A stretch of DNA of 64,000 nucleotides from Candidatus Nanopelagicaceae bacterium (GTDB taxonomy: Bacteria > Actinomycetota > Actinomycetes > Nanopelagicales > Nanopelagicaceae): NCBI GenBank assembly GCA_009694285.1, contig SHVK01000003.1:1-64000 (forward strand), written 5' to 3'. Numbering within the stretch: the first letter of the stretch is position 1; every line of letters begins with the position of its first letter. Of this stretch, positions 17,180-24,600 are shown piece after piece. The notes under the pieces are model-generated. The model was not told the DNA's origin, did not search any database, and saw only the letters and a program-made list of their open reading frames with translations. The position numbers were made by a program, and so were the translations under genes.

Positions 17180-17803
17180 GTGACTATGACTCCTACCGAT
17201 CCTTTAGGCGCCAAACAGCGCCTGCCCCGTGATGAGCGCCGGGCCCAGCTGCTGACCGCAGCCCTCGAAGTATTTACCGCCGCCGGTTATCACGCCGCCG
17301 CGATGGATGAGATTGCCGATCGCGCCGGAGTAAGTAAGCCAGTTTTATATCAACACTTTCCAAGCAAGTTAGATCTTTATTTGGCGGTTTTGGATCTTCA
17401 TGTTGATTCACTTGTTTACACAATCCAACGTGCAATTGCCTCAACACATGACAATGCTGATCGCGTGCGCGCAACAGTCAATGCTTACTTTAATTTTATT
17501 GAAGAAGAAGGTGAGGCATATCGCTTACTTTTCGAAAGTGATATGAATGTCGAGCCTGCAGTTCGCGAACGTTTATCACGCATGACCTATGACTGTGCTG
17601 CTGCAGTAAGTGCAATCATCGCCGCAGATACTGGAATTCCTGAAGAAGCTGCAATGTTGCTAGGAGTCGGCTTAATTGGAACAGCACAATTTACGGCAAG
17701 GTATTGGCTAGAGAGAGATGGTCGTGTTCCTCGAAAAGCTGCCGCTGATCTTGTCGCAAATCTTCAGTGGCGTGGTATTTCTGGCTATCCGTTACATAAT
17801 TAA
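17180..17803 (+). CDS. TetR family transcriptional regulator
   Basis: A 207-aa regulator. The N-terminal helix-turn-helix is at residues about 17-65 (RRAQLLTAALEVFTAAGYHAAAMDEIA, then RAGVSKPVLYQHFPSK). The ligand domain has a C-terminal TetR_C-like fold. The TetR-DUF3107 pair beside moeZ is conserved in actinobacteria (Rv3208 region, from memory), and its targets are unknown. The start is GTG at 17180 on the basis of the -10 spacing; the ATG at 17186 is the alternative. The DUF3107 gene follows after 45 bases with its own probable promoter. Confidence 0.92.
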   Translation: MTMTPTDPLGAKQRLPRDERRAQLLTAALEVFTAAGYHAAAMDEIADRAGVSKPVLYQHFPSKLDLYLAVLDLHVDSLVYTIQRAIASTHDNADRVRATVNAYFNFIEEEGEAYRLLFESDMNVEPAVRERLSRMTYDCAAAVSAIIAADTGIPEEAAMLLGVGLIGTAQFTARYWLERDGRVPRKAAADLVANLQWRGISGYPLHN

Positions 17804-17836
17804 TTAAGTGATTCTGCAAGATCACACACAGACAGA

Positions 17837-17842
17837 TAGGGT
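17837..17842 (+). promoter_or_regulatory. Leaderless-type -10 (TAGGGT) for DUF3107, with a nearby short inverted repeat
   Basis: TAGGGT ends six bases before the ATG at 17849. A GTGAT/ATCAC inverted repeat (17808-17812 and 17821-17825) lies just upstream and might be a regulator site. It is short and could be chance. Confidence 0.5.
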
Positions 17843-17848
17843 AAGAGT

Positions 17849-18121
17849 ATGACTACAGCAAAGAAATCAGCAGCTTCTTCAAACAGCCTTGATCGCGCCG
17901 AGATCCGCATTGGGGTTTCAGATAATGCACGTGAAATAACTATTGAATCAACACTTTCCGCAGGTGATGTCGAAGCACTTGTTGCAAAGTCAGCATCCAG
18001 TGATGCGCCATTAGTTTTGCAAGACGAAAAAGGTAGAACAGTAATTGTTCCAGCGAGCAAGATTTCTTATGTAGAAATTAGTCCTCGTGCAATTCGCAAA
18101 GTTGGCTTCGGCACCGATTAA
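17849..18121 (+). CDS. DUF3107 domain-containing protein
   Basis: A 90-aa protein with the DUF3107 core: EIRIGVSDNAREITIES, AGDVEALV, LVLQDEKGRTVIVPASKISYVEI and RKVGFG at the end. The family is small, soluble and actinobacterial, with no known activity. It normally sits next to a TetR gene, as here. About 18 Ser/Ala/Lys-rich residues precede the domain. It is followed by an intrinsic terminator. Confidence 0.9.
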   Translation: MTTAKKSAASSNSLDRAEIRIGVSDNAREITIESTLSAGDVEALVAKSASSDAPLVLQDEKGRTVIVPASKISYVEISPRAIRKVGFGTD

Positions 18122-18133
18122 TTATTAAAGGAT

Positions 18134-18159
18134 CGGCTGGACTTTTTTAGCCGTTTTTT
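18134..18159 (+). terminator. Intrinsic terminator after DUF3107
   Basis: The stem CGGCT (18134-18138) pairs with AGCCG (18149-18153) and is followed by six T. More T-tracts follow (18164-18200). The stem is short, but position and T-run agree. Confidence 0.65.
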
Positions 18160-18340
18160 AGCCTTTTTGTTTGGTTTTTCGGCCTTTTTTTGGACTTTTA
18201 TTTAATTTTGAACGGAAAACACGCGACAATTCACCTGTACTTGCGGTTAAAAATAGCCCCTGTAAGATCGCCTTATATAAACGCCGTAAGGAGCGTACTA
18301 ATCAGTTTCCGGACCGCCTGGACATTGACCGTACTTAAAA
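18160..18340 (+). other. Leader region of the aminotransferase, T-tracts and a possible promoter
   Basis: No gene is seen. The first 40 bases are T-rich with GGCC/AGCC fragments, probably the rest of the terminator. TTGCGG (18241-18246), a 16-base spacer and TAAGAT (18263-18268) form a plausible sigma-70 promoter, leaving a leader of about 65 bases. GGAG at 18290 is too far from the ATG at 18341 to act as its ribosome site. The start context (GTACTTAAAA before the ATG) is unusual, and an in-frame TGA at 18326 rules out an upstream start. Confidence 0.4.
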
Positions 18341-19735
18341 ATGAAAACCCAAGCGAATCACTCGCAAACGTTTAGATCTACACCGCTTCACTCAACTCCA
18401 TTATCTCAATCCAAAATATCTGCCCTGCTCGATCAAGAGTGGGCAAGATTTAGAGATAACACCACTGCCTCAGGCATTGAAAACAAGATCGCCGCAGATT
18501 CACTTCCATTAGGCGTGCCTTCTAGTTTTCAGCACTGGGATCCGTATCCAATCTCAATCACATCAGCTAAAGGCGCATGGATGACCGATGTAGATGGTCG
18601 CCGTTTGCTTGATCTGTCTATGGGATTTGGTGCGATGCTCGTCGGCCATCTAAATCAAGCAGTTGTTGATGAAATTAAAGCAACACTTGAAGTTGGCATG
18701 TTATACGTAACTCCATCCCCTAGCGCTCGCGATGCAGCAGAACGACTTTGTAAGCGTTTTGCCATCGATCAGGTGCGTTTTGCAAATTCGGGGACTGAAG
18801 CAACTATGTATGCGGTTCGACTTGCACGTGCTTACTCGGGTAAAAGCGATATCTTAAAAATTGAAGGTGGATATCACGGTTCATTTGATCCGCTAATGGT
18901 TTCTAGTAAGCCATCACTTGATCAAGCTGGTGATGCAGATTTCCCAACCGCAGTTCATCCACTCGGCACAGTTTCCGGAACGGTTCATGTTGTTCCATAC
19001 AATAATTTGAAATCACTTGAACAAATATTTGAAAAGCATGCAAATCAACTTGCTTGCTTTATTTTGGAACCAGTTCTAGAAAATCTTGGAATTGTGCTTC
19101 CTGACGCTGGATACCTTGAAGGTGTTCGCGAGCTTTGCGACGAGTACGACGTCATCTTGATTTTTGATGAGGTCAAAACTGGTTTAACAGCCGGAGCGCA
19201 AGGCGCAGCACAAAAACTTGGCGTAAAACCTGATCTCATCTGTCTTGCTAAATCAATTGGTGGCGGAGTTCCAATTGCTGCTTTCGGTGGCAAGAAGAAA
19301 TACATGGATGCAGTCACAGACGGTCGCCTTGCACACTTTGGAACGTTTAATGCTAACCCGCTCTCCCTTGCTGGAGTGCGCGCGGTAGACAATATTTGTA
19401 CTGAAGAGGCATTGGCTCGCGCTGAATCATTAAATATGCAAGCACTTGAGCGAATCACCAAAATCATCGAAGAGTTTGATCTTCCGGCACACACAGTTGG
19501 TTTTGGTGTTAAGGGTTGCATTACTTGGAGCACAACTCCAGTTCGCAATTACCGTGATTTCAAAGGTGCGGATTTTAAGATCGCTGAACTTTCATGGCTC
19601 TGGTCAATCAACCGCGGAATCGTGACCCCTCCAGGTCTGGATGAGCAATGGTTAATTAGTTTGGCACATGGACAAGAAGAGGTTGATCTTCTTGTTGAAG
19701 ATTTCCGTGAGTTGGCTCAAGCACTACGGAGTTAA
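18341..19735 (+). CDS. Class III PLP aminotransferase, HemL-like (glutamate-1-semialdehyde aminomutase family)
   Basis: A 464-aa fold-type I enzyme. Visible are MGFGAMLVGH, FANSGTEATMYAVRLARAYSG, GGYHGSFDP, FDEVKTG with the PLP aspartate, and the Schiff-base lysine region CLAKSIGGGVPIAAFGG, all closest to the glutamate-1-semialdehyde mutase branch. No haem genes are nearby, so it may be a related transaminase acting on another semialdehyde or amine. It is monocistronic, bounded upstream by the DUF3107 terminator and downstream by a strong bidirectional terminator. An N-terminal 35-residue Ser/Thr-rich extension precedes the usual start of the family. Confidence 0.8.
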   Translation: MKTQANHSQTFRSTPLHSTPLSQSKISALLDQEWARFRDNTTASGIENKIAADSLPLGVPSSFQHWDPYPISITSAKGAWMTDVDGRRLLDLSMGFGAMLVGHLNQAVVDEIKATLEVGMLYVTPSPSARDAAERLCKRFAIDQVRFANSGTEATMYAVRLARAYSGKSDILKIEGGYHGSFDPLMVSSKPSLDQAGDADFPTAVHPLGTVSGTVHVVPYNNLKSLEQIFEKHANQLACFILEPVLENLGIVLPDAGYLEGVRELCDEYDVILIFDEVKTGLTAGAQGAAQKLGVKPDLICLAKSIGGGVPIAAFGGKKKYMDAVTDGRLAHFGTFNANPLSLAGVRAVDNICTEEALARAESLNMQALERITKIIEEFDLPAHTVGFGVKGCITWSTTPVRNYRDFKGADFKIAELSWLWSINRGIVTPPGLDEQWLISLAHGQEEVDLLVEDFRELAQALRS

Positions 19736-19751
19736 TCATTTAGTAGTGTTG

Positions 19752-19789
19752 AAAATTAAGCCCCTGCAAGCCGCAGTGGCTTAATTTTT
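19752..19789. terminator. Bidirectional intrinsic terminator between the aminotransferase and the ParA-like gene
   Basis: AAAATTAAGCC (19752-19762) pairs perfectly with GGCTTAATTTT (19778-19788), and an inner CTGC/GCAG stem extends the helix after one mismatch. A-rich and T-rich flanks allow it to work on both strands, and it serves both convergent genes. Confidence 0.85.
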
Positions 19790-19792
19790 AAT

Positions 19793-20521
19793 TTAGAGTA
19801 AAGGATAAGTAACTTCACGATAATTAGCCGCACCTGTACTGGCTTTCAAAAGCGAAAGTGCAGATTTTCCAGCTCCTATAACTTCGGCAAATCCGCCCCA
19901 TTTTGCAATTCCGGGTGAAATTATCAATTCACCATAACGTGAAATTAAATCTGCTGAAATTAATCCTTGGCTTTTGTTTCTCGATTCAACCATTGTTGGC
20001 AAAATTCGGTAATTCTTTTTCTCAGGTTTCTTGAATTTTTCAATTAATTCAACTGCTGAAAAAACTCCACGCATCGACAAAATATCTAATCGAGTTGGAA
20101 GGATAAATTCAGTTGCAGCGACTACGGCACACTTTGCAAGGTAAGAATTTGTGGCTGGTGCATCAATAATAATTACGTCGTACTCTAAATTTTCAAGCGC
20201 TTTTTGCAATATGTATTCACCATCTTTTTTAGCCGCAGATTTCAATGCGGCAGCTTCTAAAGTGAGGTTGGCTGGGATCACATCGATCCGGTCAGCTGTT
20301 TTATAGATCATGCCAAGGGCTCTGGGGCGGCCAGAAAAGATCTCAGTTGCGCTCAATCGGGGGCTTTCTAGGCCTAGTGAGAAGGAGGCCCCTCCGTTTG
20401 GGTCCAGATCGACCAACAAGACCCTTTTGCCATATTCGGAAAATGCCACCGCCATACTGACTGCAGAGGTGGTTCGTCCGACGCCTCCGGCGAGGTTAAC
20501 AAATGAAATTATCCGGCTCAT
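19793..20521 (-). CDS. ParA/MinD-family ATPase-like protein with degenerate Walker A
   Basis: A 242-aa protein with clear ParA architecture: FVNLAGGVGRTTSAVSMAVAF at the N-terminus, LLVDLDPNGGASFSLG (switch I-like) and YDVIIIDAPATNSYL (Walker B). The deviant Walker A of the family, KGGxGKT, reads AGGVGRT here, so both the signature lysine and the P-loop lysine are replaced. I checked this against the DNA: GCC GGA GGC GTC GGA CGA ACC. It is an orphan with no parB, smc or plasmid genes nearby. It overlaps the MpaB gene by four bases (ATGA). It may be a nucleotide-binding-impaired or non-ATPase homologue. Confidence 0.82.
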   Translation of the reverse strand: MSRIISFVNLAGGVGRTTSAVSMAVAFSEYGKRVLLVDLDPNGGASFSLGLESPRLSATEIFSGRPRALGMIYKTADRIDVIPANLTLEAAALKSAAKKDGEYILQKALENLEYDVIIIDAPATNSYLAKCAVVAATEFILPTRLDILSMRGVFSAVELIEKFKKPEKKNYRILPTMVESRNKSQGLISADLISRYGELIISPGIAKWGGFAEVIGAGKSALSLLKASTGAANYREVTYPLL

Positions 20522-21303
20522 TTAGCCACTTTTTCATTAGCTTTTTCACGGGCTTTTTTAGTTAATGGACTCTCGCGCAAAAATTGTGGCAATCGCATTG
20601 AGGCATTTCTAAATGTGCGCAATGAAATATCAGTAGCGATATTTTGTCCTGGAATTGAAGGCCACCCATAAAGATTGCGAGCCCAATCAGGCAGCGACGC
20701 CCCGGCTAATGTGGCCACCCCTGCCCACAATGGAGTAGCCGGTGTAATGAATCGCACCAGCTTTGGCATAGGTGGAAAGAGTAAGAAAACAGCGGTTTTT
20801 TTGGCTTCTTCAGATGCAATTAATTCTGGATAAATATCTTTCATATATTGCGCTAACTCATTAACAGATGCTGGCACATCAACTTCTGGGATGCCTACTA
20901 ATTTTGCAAAGGTCACCATCTCAGCTAAATATTGATCCGCATCTGCATCAGTAATTGGCATTCCAGAACGTCGTGCATTATCTAAAAATGCATCAACCAT
21001 TGATGCATGTACCCAAAGCAACAAATGTGGATCACTTAAACCTAATCGCTCATGTACATCTCGCACATGTTTAGCGGCCATGTCTACTACTTCGCGCTCT
21101 TCATATGTAACAAGTGCTACATACTCCCCCGTGCGCGTTAACCGTCCCCATGAATCTTCACGAAAATTAGAGTGAGCAGCGACCCCTGCCATTGCACCTG
21201 GATGTAAGCCCTGTTCTAGTAATGCCCGAATTCCACCAACAACTAATGATGGATCGGCATGGATCTTCCAAGCGATCGAATCTGGGGCGAAGTAGGTGCT
21301 CAT
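20518..21303 (-). CDS. Oxygenase MpaB family protein (DUF2236)
   Basis: A 261-aa protein. The DUF2236 core is seen in IHADPSLVVGGIRALLEQGLHPGAMAGVAAHS, then EYVALVTYEEREVVDMAAKHVRDVHERL and LLLWVHASMVDAFL. The conserved H and R residues correspond to the haem-binding region of latex-clearing/MpaB relatives, though the activity of the actinobacterial members is unknown. A Lys/Glu-rich tail ends the protein. TACGAT lies nine bases before the ATG, so spacing for a leaderless start is marginal. The gene couples translationally to the ParA-like gene. Confidence 0.85.
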   Translation of the reverse strand: MSTYFAPDSIAWKIHADPSLVVGGIRALLEQGLHPGAMAGVAAHSNFREDSWGRLTRTGEYVALVTYEEREVVDMAAKHVRDVHERLGLSDPHLLLWVHASMVDAFLDNARRSGMPITDADADQYLAEMVTFAKLVGIPEVDVPASVNELAQYMKDIYPELIASEEAKKTAVFLLFPPMPKLVRFITPATPLWAGVATLAGASLPDWARNLYGWPSIPGQNIATDISLRTFRNASMRLPQFLRESPLTKKAREKANEKVAK

Positions 21304-21349
21304 TTGTGGACCATCGTATTAGGTCAAACTGTGACGCGCCTTCCAGATG

Positions 21350-22174
21350 TTAGAGCTCCTGTTTCTCGATAACTGCCCAGGGTTTGGCCGGCTCTACAGA
21401 GGCATCTGGACAGATCCGTGCAAAATCACAGTAGCCGCAAAGAGCCGAAGGATTTGGCCGGTAATTACTGTCACTCTCTGGTTTTAAAGCTTCGGCTTGG
21501 ACTTCGCGCGCAATAGATTCAGCCCGTTTTATATGGCGATTTAATGATTCTTGCGAATGATCATATGCAACCACTGTTTCAGATGGCAGGTGATGCAGTT
21601 CAACTTTTGTGCATTTCATTCGCATGGTTCGCGCTGCGCCAACTGCGTAGATTGCTAAGGCGAGTGAGGATGCCACATCATCAACTTCTGGTGCATTTCT
21701 CCCTGTCTTGTAATCAACAATTACTAATTCACCATCTCGTTCATCAATTCGGTCAACGCGTCCGGATAGCGAAAGGGTCTCTGTAGTTGCACTTACAGTT
21801 CTTTCTAGGCCACGTGGTTCATCATTGATGTCAACTGTTTTTAAATAATTTGTAATCCAGGCTTTAGCTCGCACAAATGATCGTTGTGCTTGTTCATCAT
21901 CTTTAAAACCATCGGTGCGCCAAAACTTGGTTAGCAAAACTTCTCCTACTTGGGTGGTTCGCTCCTCCAAAGGTTTAGTCCACCATTCGCGCAATGCATT
22001 ATGAACCGCCGCTCCCATGCTGGCGTGAGCCCATGGACCACCTCTTGGTGGCCGCGGGGTATCTATGTATGTGTAACGGTATTTACGGGGGCAATCCAGC
22101 CAGGTATCAAGCCGAGATGGGGTGCATGAAAATAGTTTTGTTGGCATACCTTCAAAAGTAGGTTGGTCACTCAT
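21350..22174 (-). CDS. RecB family nuclease (PD-(D/E)XK, Cas4-like iron-sulfur type)
   Basis: A 274-aa single-domain nuclease. It has SCTPSRLDTWLDCPRKYRY at the N-terminus, AAVHNALREWW, then GRVDRIDERDGELVIVDYKTGR with the catalytic D and DYK, and a C-terminal CGYCDFARICP. The early Cys plus the three late Cys form the Fe-S pattern shared by Cas4 and AddB nucleases. No Cas genes or helicase are nearby. The ATG at 22172-22174 is chosen over an upstream TTG that would overlap marC. It is probably co-transcribed with marC. The role in DNA repair is inferred from the family. Confidence 0.88.
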   Translation of the reverse strand: MSDQPTFEGMPTKLFSCTPSRLDTWLDCPRKYRYTYIDTPRPPRGGPWAHASMGAAVHNALREWWTKPLEERTTQVGEVLLTKFWRTDGFKDDEQAQRSFVRAKAWITNYLKTVDINDEPRGLERTVSATTETLSLSGRVDRIDERDGELVIVDYKTGRNAPEVDDVASSLALAIYAVGAARTMRMKCTKVELHHLPSETVVAYDHSQESLNRHIKRAESIAREVQAEALKPESDSNYRPNPSALCGYCDFARICPDASVEPAKPWAVIEKQEL

Positions 22175-22190
22175 TAAATTTCCCGCATTC

Positions 22191-22802
22191 TCAGGCGGCA
22201 ATAAATGCGGTTACTGAGTTAGCAATCATTTGAACGGCAATTGCGGCAAGTAATAGACCAGCAATTCGTGCAATTAAAGTCACTCCAGAAGTTTTAATCA
22301 CCTTAATTATTCCAGTTGAATATCTCAAAATTATGGCAAGTACTAAGTGCAAAACTCCAATTGCGGCAAAGAGTGCGACACCCATTGCAACGCCTTCGAT
22401 CTGCTTAACAAAGATTATTGTTGCCACAATTGCACCAGGACCAGCAAGCAGTGGTGTTCCGAGCGGAACCAAAGCAACATTTACATCACTAGGTCCGGGT
22501 TCATCACCTTTTCTCTCATTTTTACCAGTTAATAACTCGAGAGCTACAAGCAATAGCAGTAATCCGCCAGCACCTTGCATCGCTGGAAGTGAAATTTTTA
22601 AATATTCCAGTATAAATCGACCAAATAATGCGAAAGTAATGATGACAGTAAACGAAACAATTGCAGTCTTAACTGCAAGTTTCCGTCTTTCCTTTTCGGT
22701 AAATGGAGAAACTAGACCAAGAAAAATCGGAACAACTCCTGGTGGGTCCATAATCACAAAAAGAGTCACAAATACTTGTACGCCAAAGGTCCATGCATTC
22801 AT
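22191..22802 (-). CDS. MarC family integral membrane protein
   Basis: A 203-aa protein with about six TM helices. Family features are TFGVQVFVTLFVIMDPPGVVPIFLGL at the start and VALVPLGTPLLAGPGAIVATI in the middle. The MarC/UPF0056 function is unresolved, and the early link to antibiotic resistance was withdrawn. Its ATG overlaps the PHP gene stop (22799-22802), so it belongs to the DMT-PHP-marC-nuclease operon. Confidence 0.93.
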   Translation of the reverse strand: MNAWTFGVQVFVTLFVIMDPPGVVPIFLGLVSPFTEKERRKLAVKTAIVSFTVIITFALFGRFILEYLKISLPAMQGAGGLLLLLVALELLTGKNERKGDEPGPSDVNVALVPLGTPLLAGPGAIVATIIFVKQIEGVAMGVALFAAIGVLHLVLAIILRYSTGIIKVIKTSGVTLIARIAGLLLAAIAVQMIANSVTAFIAA

Positions 22803-23653
22803 CGAGTGAATACCTCATCTCCACTTGCCTTGCTGGCTAAATTCTCCCAGAGATCAGGTGGGGTTTGCTCTTCTCCCAATTGATTTGCGCGCGCCGAACC
22901 GTGGTAATCACTTGATCCCACCTTAATTAAATTGTGTTCACTGGATAGTTGATCAATTTTGCTGTGAGCGACTTCATCTTGGTCCCGTTTATTTCTTTCA
23001 ATCCCATTAAGTCCAGCAGCAGCCAAATCAGTGATCTCGCCAAAAGTTAAAACTGCTCCTCTTTTTTCAGCAAAAGGATGTGCCAAAATCGAAACTCCTC
23101 CGGCAGCTGCAATTGCCTTAATTGCTTCGACAGGTGACGGAGCCCAATGTGAAACATAAAATTGGGAGTTGTTATGCAATAACTCTGCAAAAGCTTCATC
23201 GCGCGAAGCCACAATTCCATTTTTAATTAAAGCATCCGCTAAATGGGGGCGACCAAGTGTGGCCCCAACGGGTTTCACTTCTTCAACATCTTGCATCGTT
23301 ACTTGATAACCCGCCGCTTGTAATTTTTCGATAATTTTTTCCATACGTGGAATTCGATCATCGCGAGTATCTGATAACAACTTAGCGAGTTGTACATTTT
23401 TCGCATCAAATAAAAGTCCAACTATATGAACGCTTATTCCCAATTGCGTACGAGTGGAAACCTCAGCCCCGGGAACAATGGTCAGGCCCGATGGAATTTG
23501 ATCTCTCTTAGATCTAACTTCACGCCATCCTTCAATGGAGTCGTGGTCGGTCATCGCTACGACGGTTAATCCGGCTTTTCTAGCATTTTCTAGCATCTCA
23601 AAAGGTTTATCAGTGCCATCGCTAGCCGTCGTATGCGTATGTAAATCAATCAT
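22799..23653 (-). CDS. PHP domain phosphoesterase (RNase AM/nucleoside bisphosphatase type)
   Basis: A 284-aa metal-dependent phosphoesterase starting MIDLHTHTTASDGT. The PHP ligand motifs are DLHTHTTASDG, MTDHDSIEG, the long insertion region, ILAHPFA and GSSDYHG. This architecture matches the YciV/TrpH group, which acts on 3',5'-nucleotides and short RNA ends. The ATG at 23651-23653 lies inside the end of the DMT transporter gene with an 8-bp overlap. Confidence 0.9.
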   Translation of the reverse strand: MIDLHTHTTASDGTDKPFEMLENARKAGLTVVAMTDHDSIEGWREVRSKRDQIPSGLTIVPGAEVSTRTQLGISVHIVGLLFDAKNVQLAKLLSDTRDDRIPRMEKIIEKLQAAGYQVTMQDVEEVKPVGATLGRPHLADALIKNGIVASRDEAFAELLHNNSQFYVSHWAPSPVEAIKAIAAAGGVSILAHPFAEKRGAVLTFGEITDLAAAGLNGIERNKRDQDEVAHSKIDQLSSEHNLIKVGSSDYHGSARANQLGEEQTPPDLWENLASKASGDEVFTR

Positions 23654-24569
23654 TTTTCTGCACCTGATCAACTTGTAGAGAAGCTGATTTTGTAGCCACA
23701 AGCCCTGATCCAATTAACAATAAAATCAAGCCAGGAATTACTCCAGCCGGTGGAATTTGGTCTAACCACCAAACTGCTAATAAAGCACCGACAGGAAGTT
23801 CAAAAAATACAATCAAAGAAACGACAGTTGGGGAAACTCTTTGCAACACCTGATTAAACATGGTGTGCCCCAAAATTTGGGCTCCTAGTATCAAGCCTAA
23901 AACTAACAACCATTCATATCTTGGATAATCAATGATTGGCGCGTTAGTAAATAGCACCACCACAAAACAAGTTGCAGCACAAACAAAATAGCAAATGGTT
24001 GTGTATGTAGTTGGAGAGATTTCACGAAGTACATGCCCACCAGCAATAACATATGCCGCTGATAAAGCAGCTCCTAGCAAAGCAACTAAATCACCAACAA
24101 CAGCTCTGGTTGATAACTGCCAATCAATCCCAGTGATTATCAAAACGCCAATCATCGATATCGCCATACCAAACCAAACTTGCCTCGCTACTTTTGCCCC
24201 GCGCATGCGAACCCAGATTGCGGCAAATATCGGCTGCACTGCAGTTATTGCAACACCACTTGCCACACTTGTTAAACGCATTGATGCAAAGAAGCAGATG
24301 AAATGCAGAGCAAGAAAAACACCAGCGATCACTGACCAAAGCCATGCATTGCGACTCATCTTGCGCCATTCACCACTCTTTAATGCAAATGGAAGTGAGA
24401 AAAGCGCGCCGCCTAAATTGCGCCAAAAAATCGCAACTGGAACTGCCATCTGACCCAATGCAATCAATGGCCCTGAAGTGCCGATGCCAAAAATGCCAAT
24501 GATTAAGCGGCCAATATCAGCCGGTTTTATAGCTTTAGCGCCGCTGGTAGCGATCTCTGGAGCAGACAT
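23646..24569 (-). CDS. EamA/DMT superfamily transporter
   Basis: A 307-aa protein with about ten TM helices in two EamA repeats (the first begins ADIGRLIIGIFGIGTSGPLIALG, the second VGDLVALLGAALSAAYVIAGG). The substrate is unknown; drug or metabolite export is typical. The start was set at the ATG at 24567-24569 because TAGGGT ends seven bases upstream. The longer open frame upstream is antisense to the MgtE-like gene. It is the first gene of a four-gene operon. Confidence 0.88.
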   Translation of the reverse strand: MSAPEIATSGAKAIKPADIGRLIIGIFGIGTSGPLIALGQMAVPVAIFWRNLGGALFSLPFALKSGEWRKMSRNAWLWSVIAGVFLALHFICFFASMRLTSVASGVAITAVQPIFAAIWVRMRGAKVARQVWFGMAISMIGVLIITGIDWQLSTRAVVGDLVALLGAALSAAYVIAGGHVLREISPTTYTTICYFVCAATCFVVVLFTNAPIIDYPRYEWLLVLGLILGAQILGHTMFNQVLQRVSPTVVSLIVFFELPVGALLAVWWLDQIPPAGVIPGLILLLIGSGLVATKSASLQVDQVQKND

Positions 24570-24576
24570 GAGTCTG

Positions 24577-24593
24577 ACCCTAGCGGGTACCCT
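24577..24593. promoter_or_regulatory. Divergent leaderless-type -10 pair for the DMT transporter and the MgtE-N/CBS gene
   Basis: TAGGGT on the minus strand (24577-24582) is seven bases from the DMT ATG, and TACCCT on the plus strand (24588-24593) is seven bases from the MgtE-like ATG. The palindrome GGGTACCC (24585-24592) overlaps the second. The whole gap is 31 bp with no ribosome site on either side. Confidence 0.6.
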
Positions 24594-24600
24594 TAGCCTT

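Noticed and set aside
17808-17825. GTGAT/ATCAC inverted repeat as a TetR operator
   Set aside because: Only five bases per arm, likely by chance; kept only as a remark in the promoter entry.
20276-20521. The ParA-like Walker A change as a frameshift or sequencing error
   Set aside because: The frame is continuous with correct family sequence on both sides, and two separate codons (GCC and CGA) would have to be wrong. A strain-level lesion is not excluded.
21350-22174. RecB-like nuclease as a CRISPR Cas4
   Set aside because: The Fe-S and PD-(D/E)XK pattern is shared with Cas4, but there are no cas genes or repeats, and it sits in an operon with marC.
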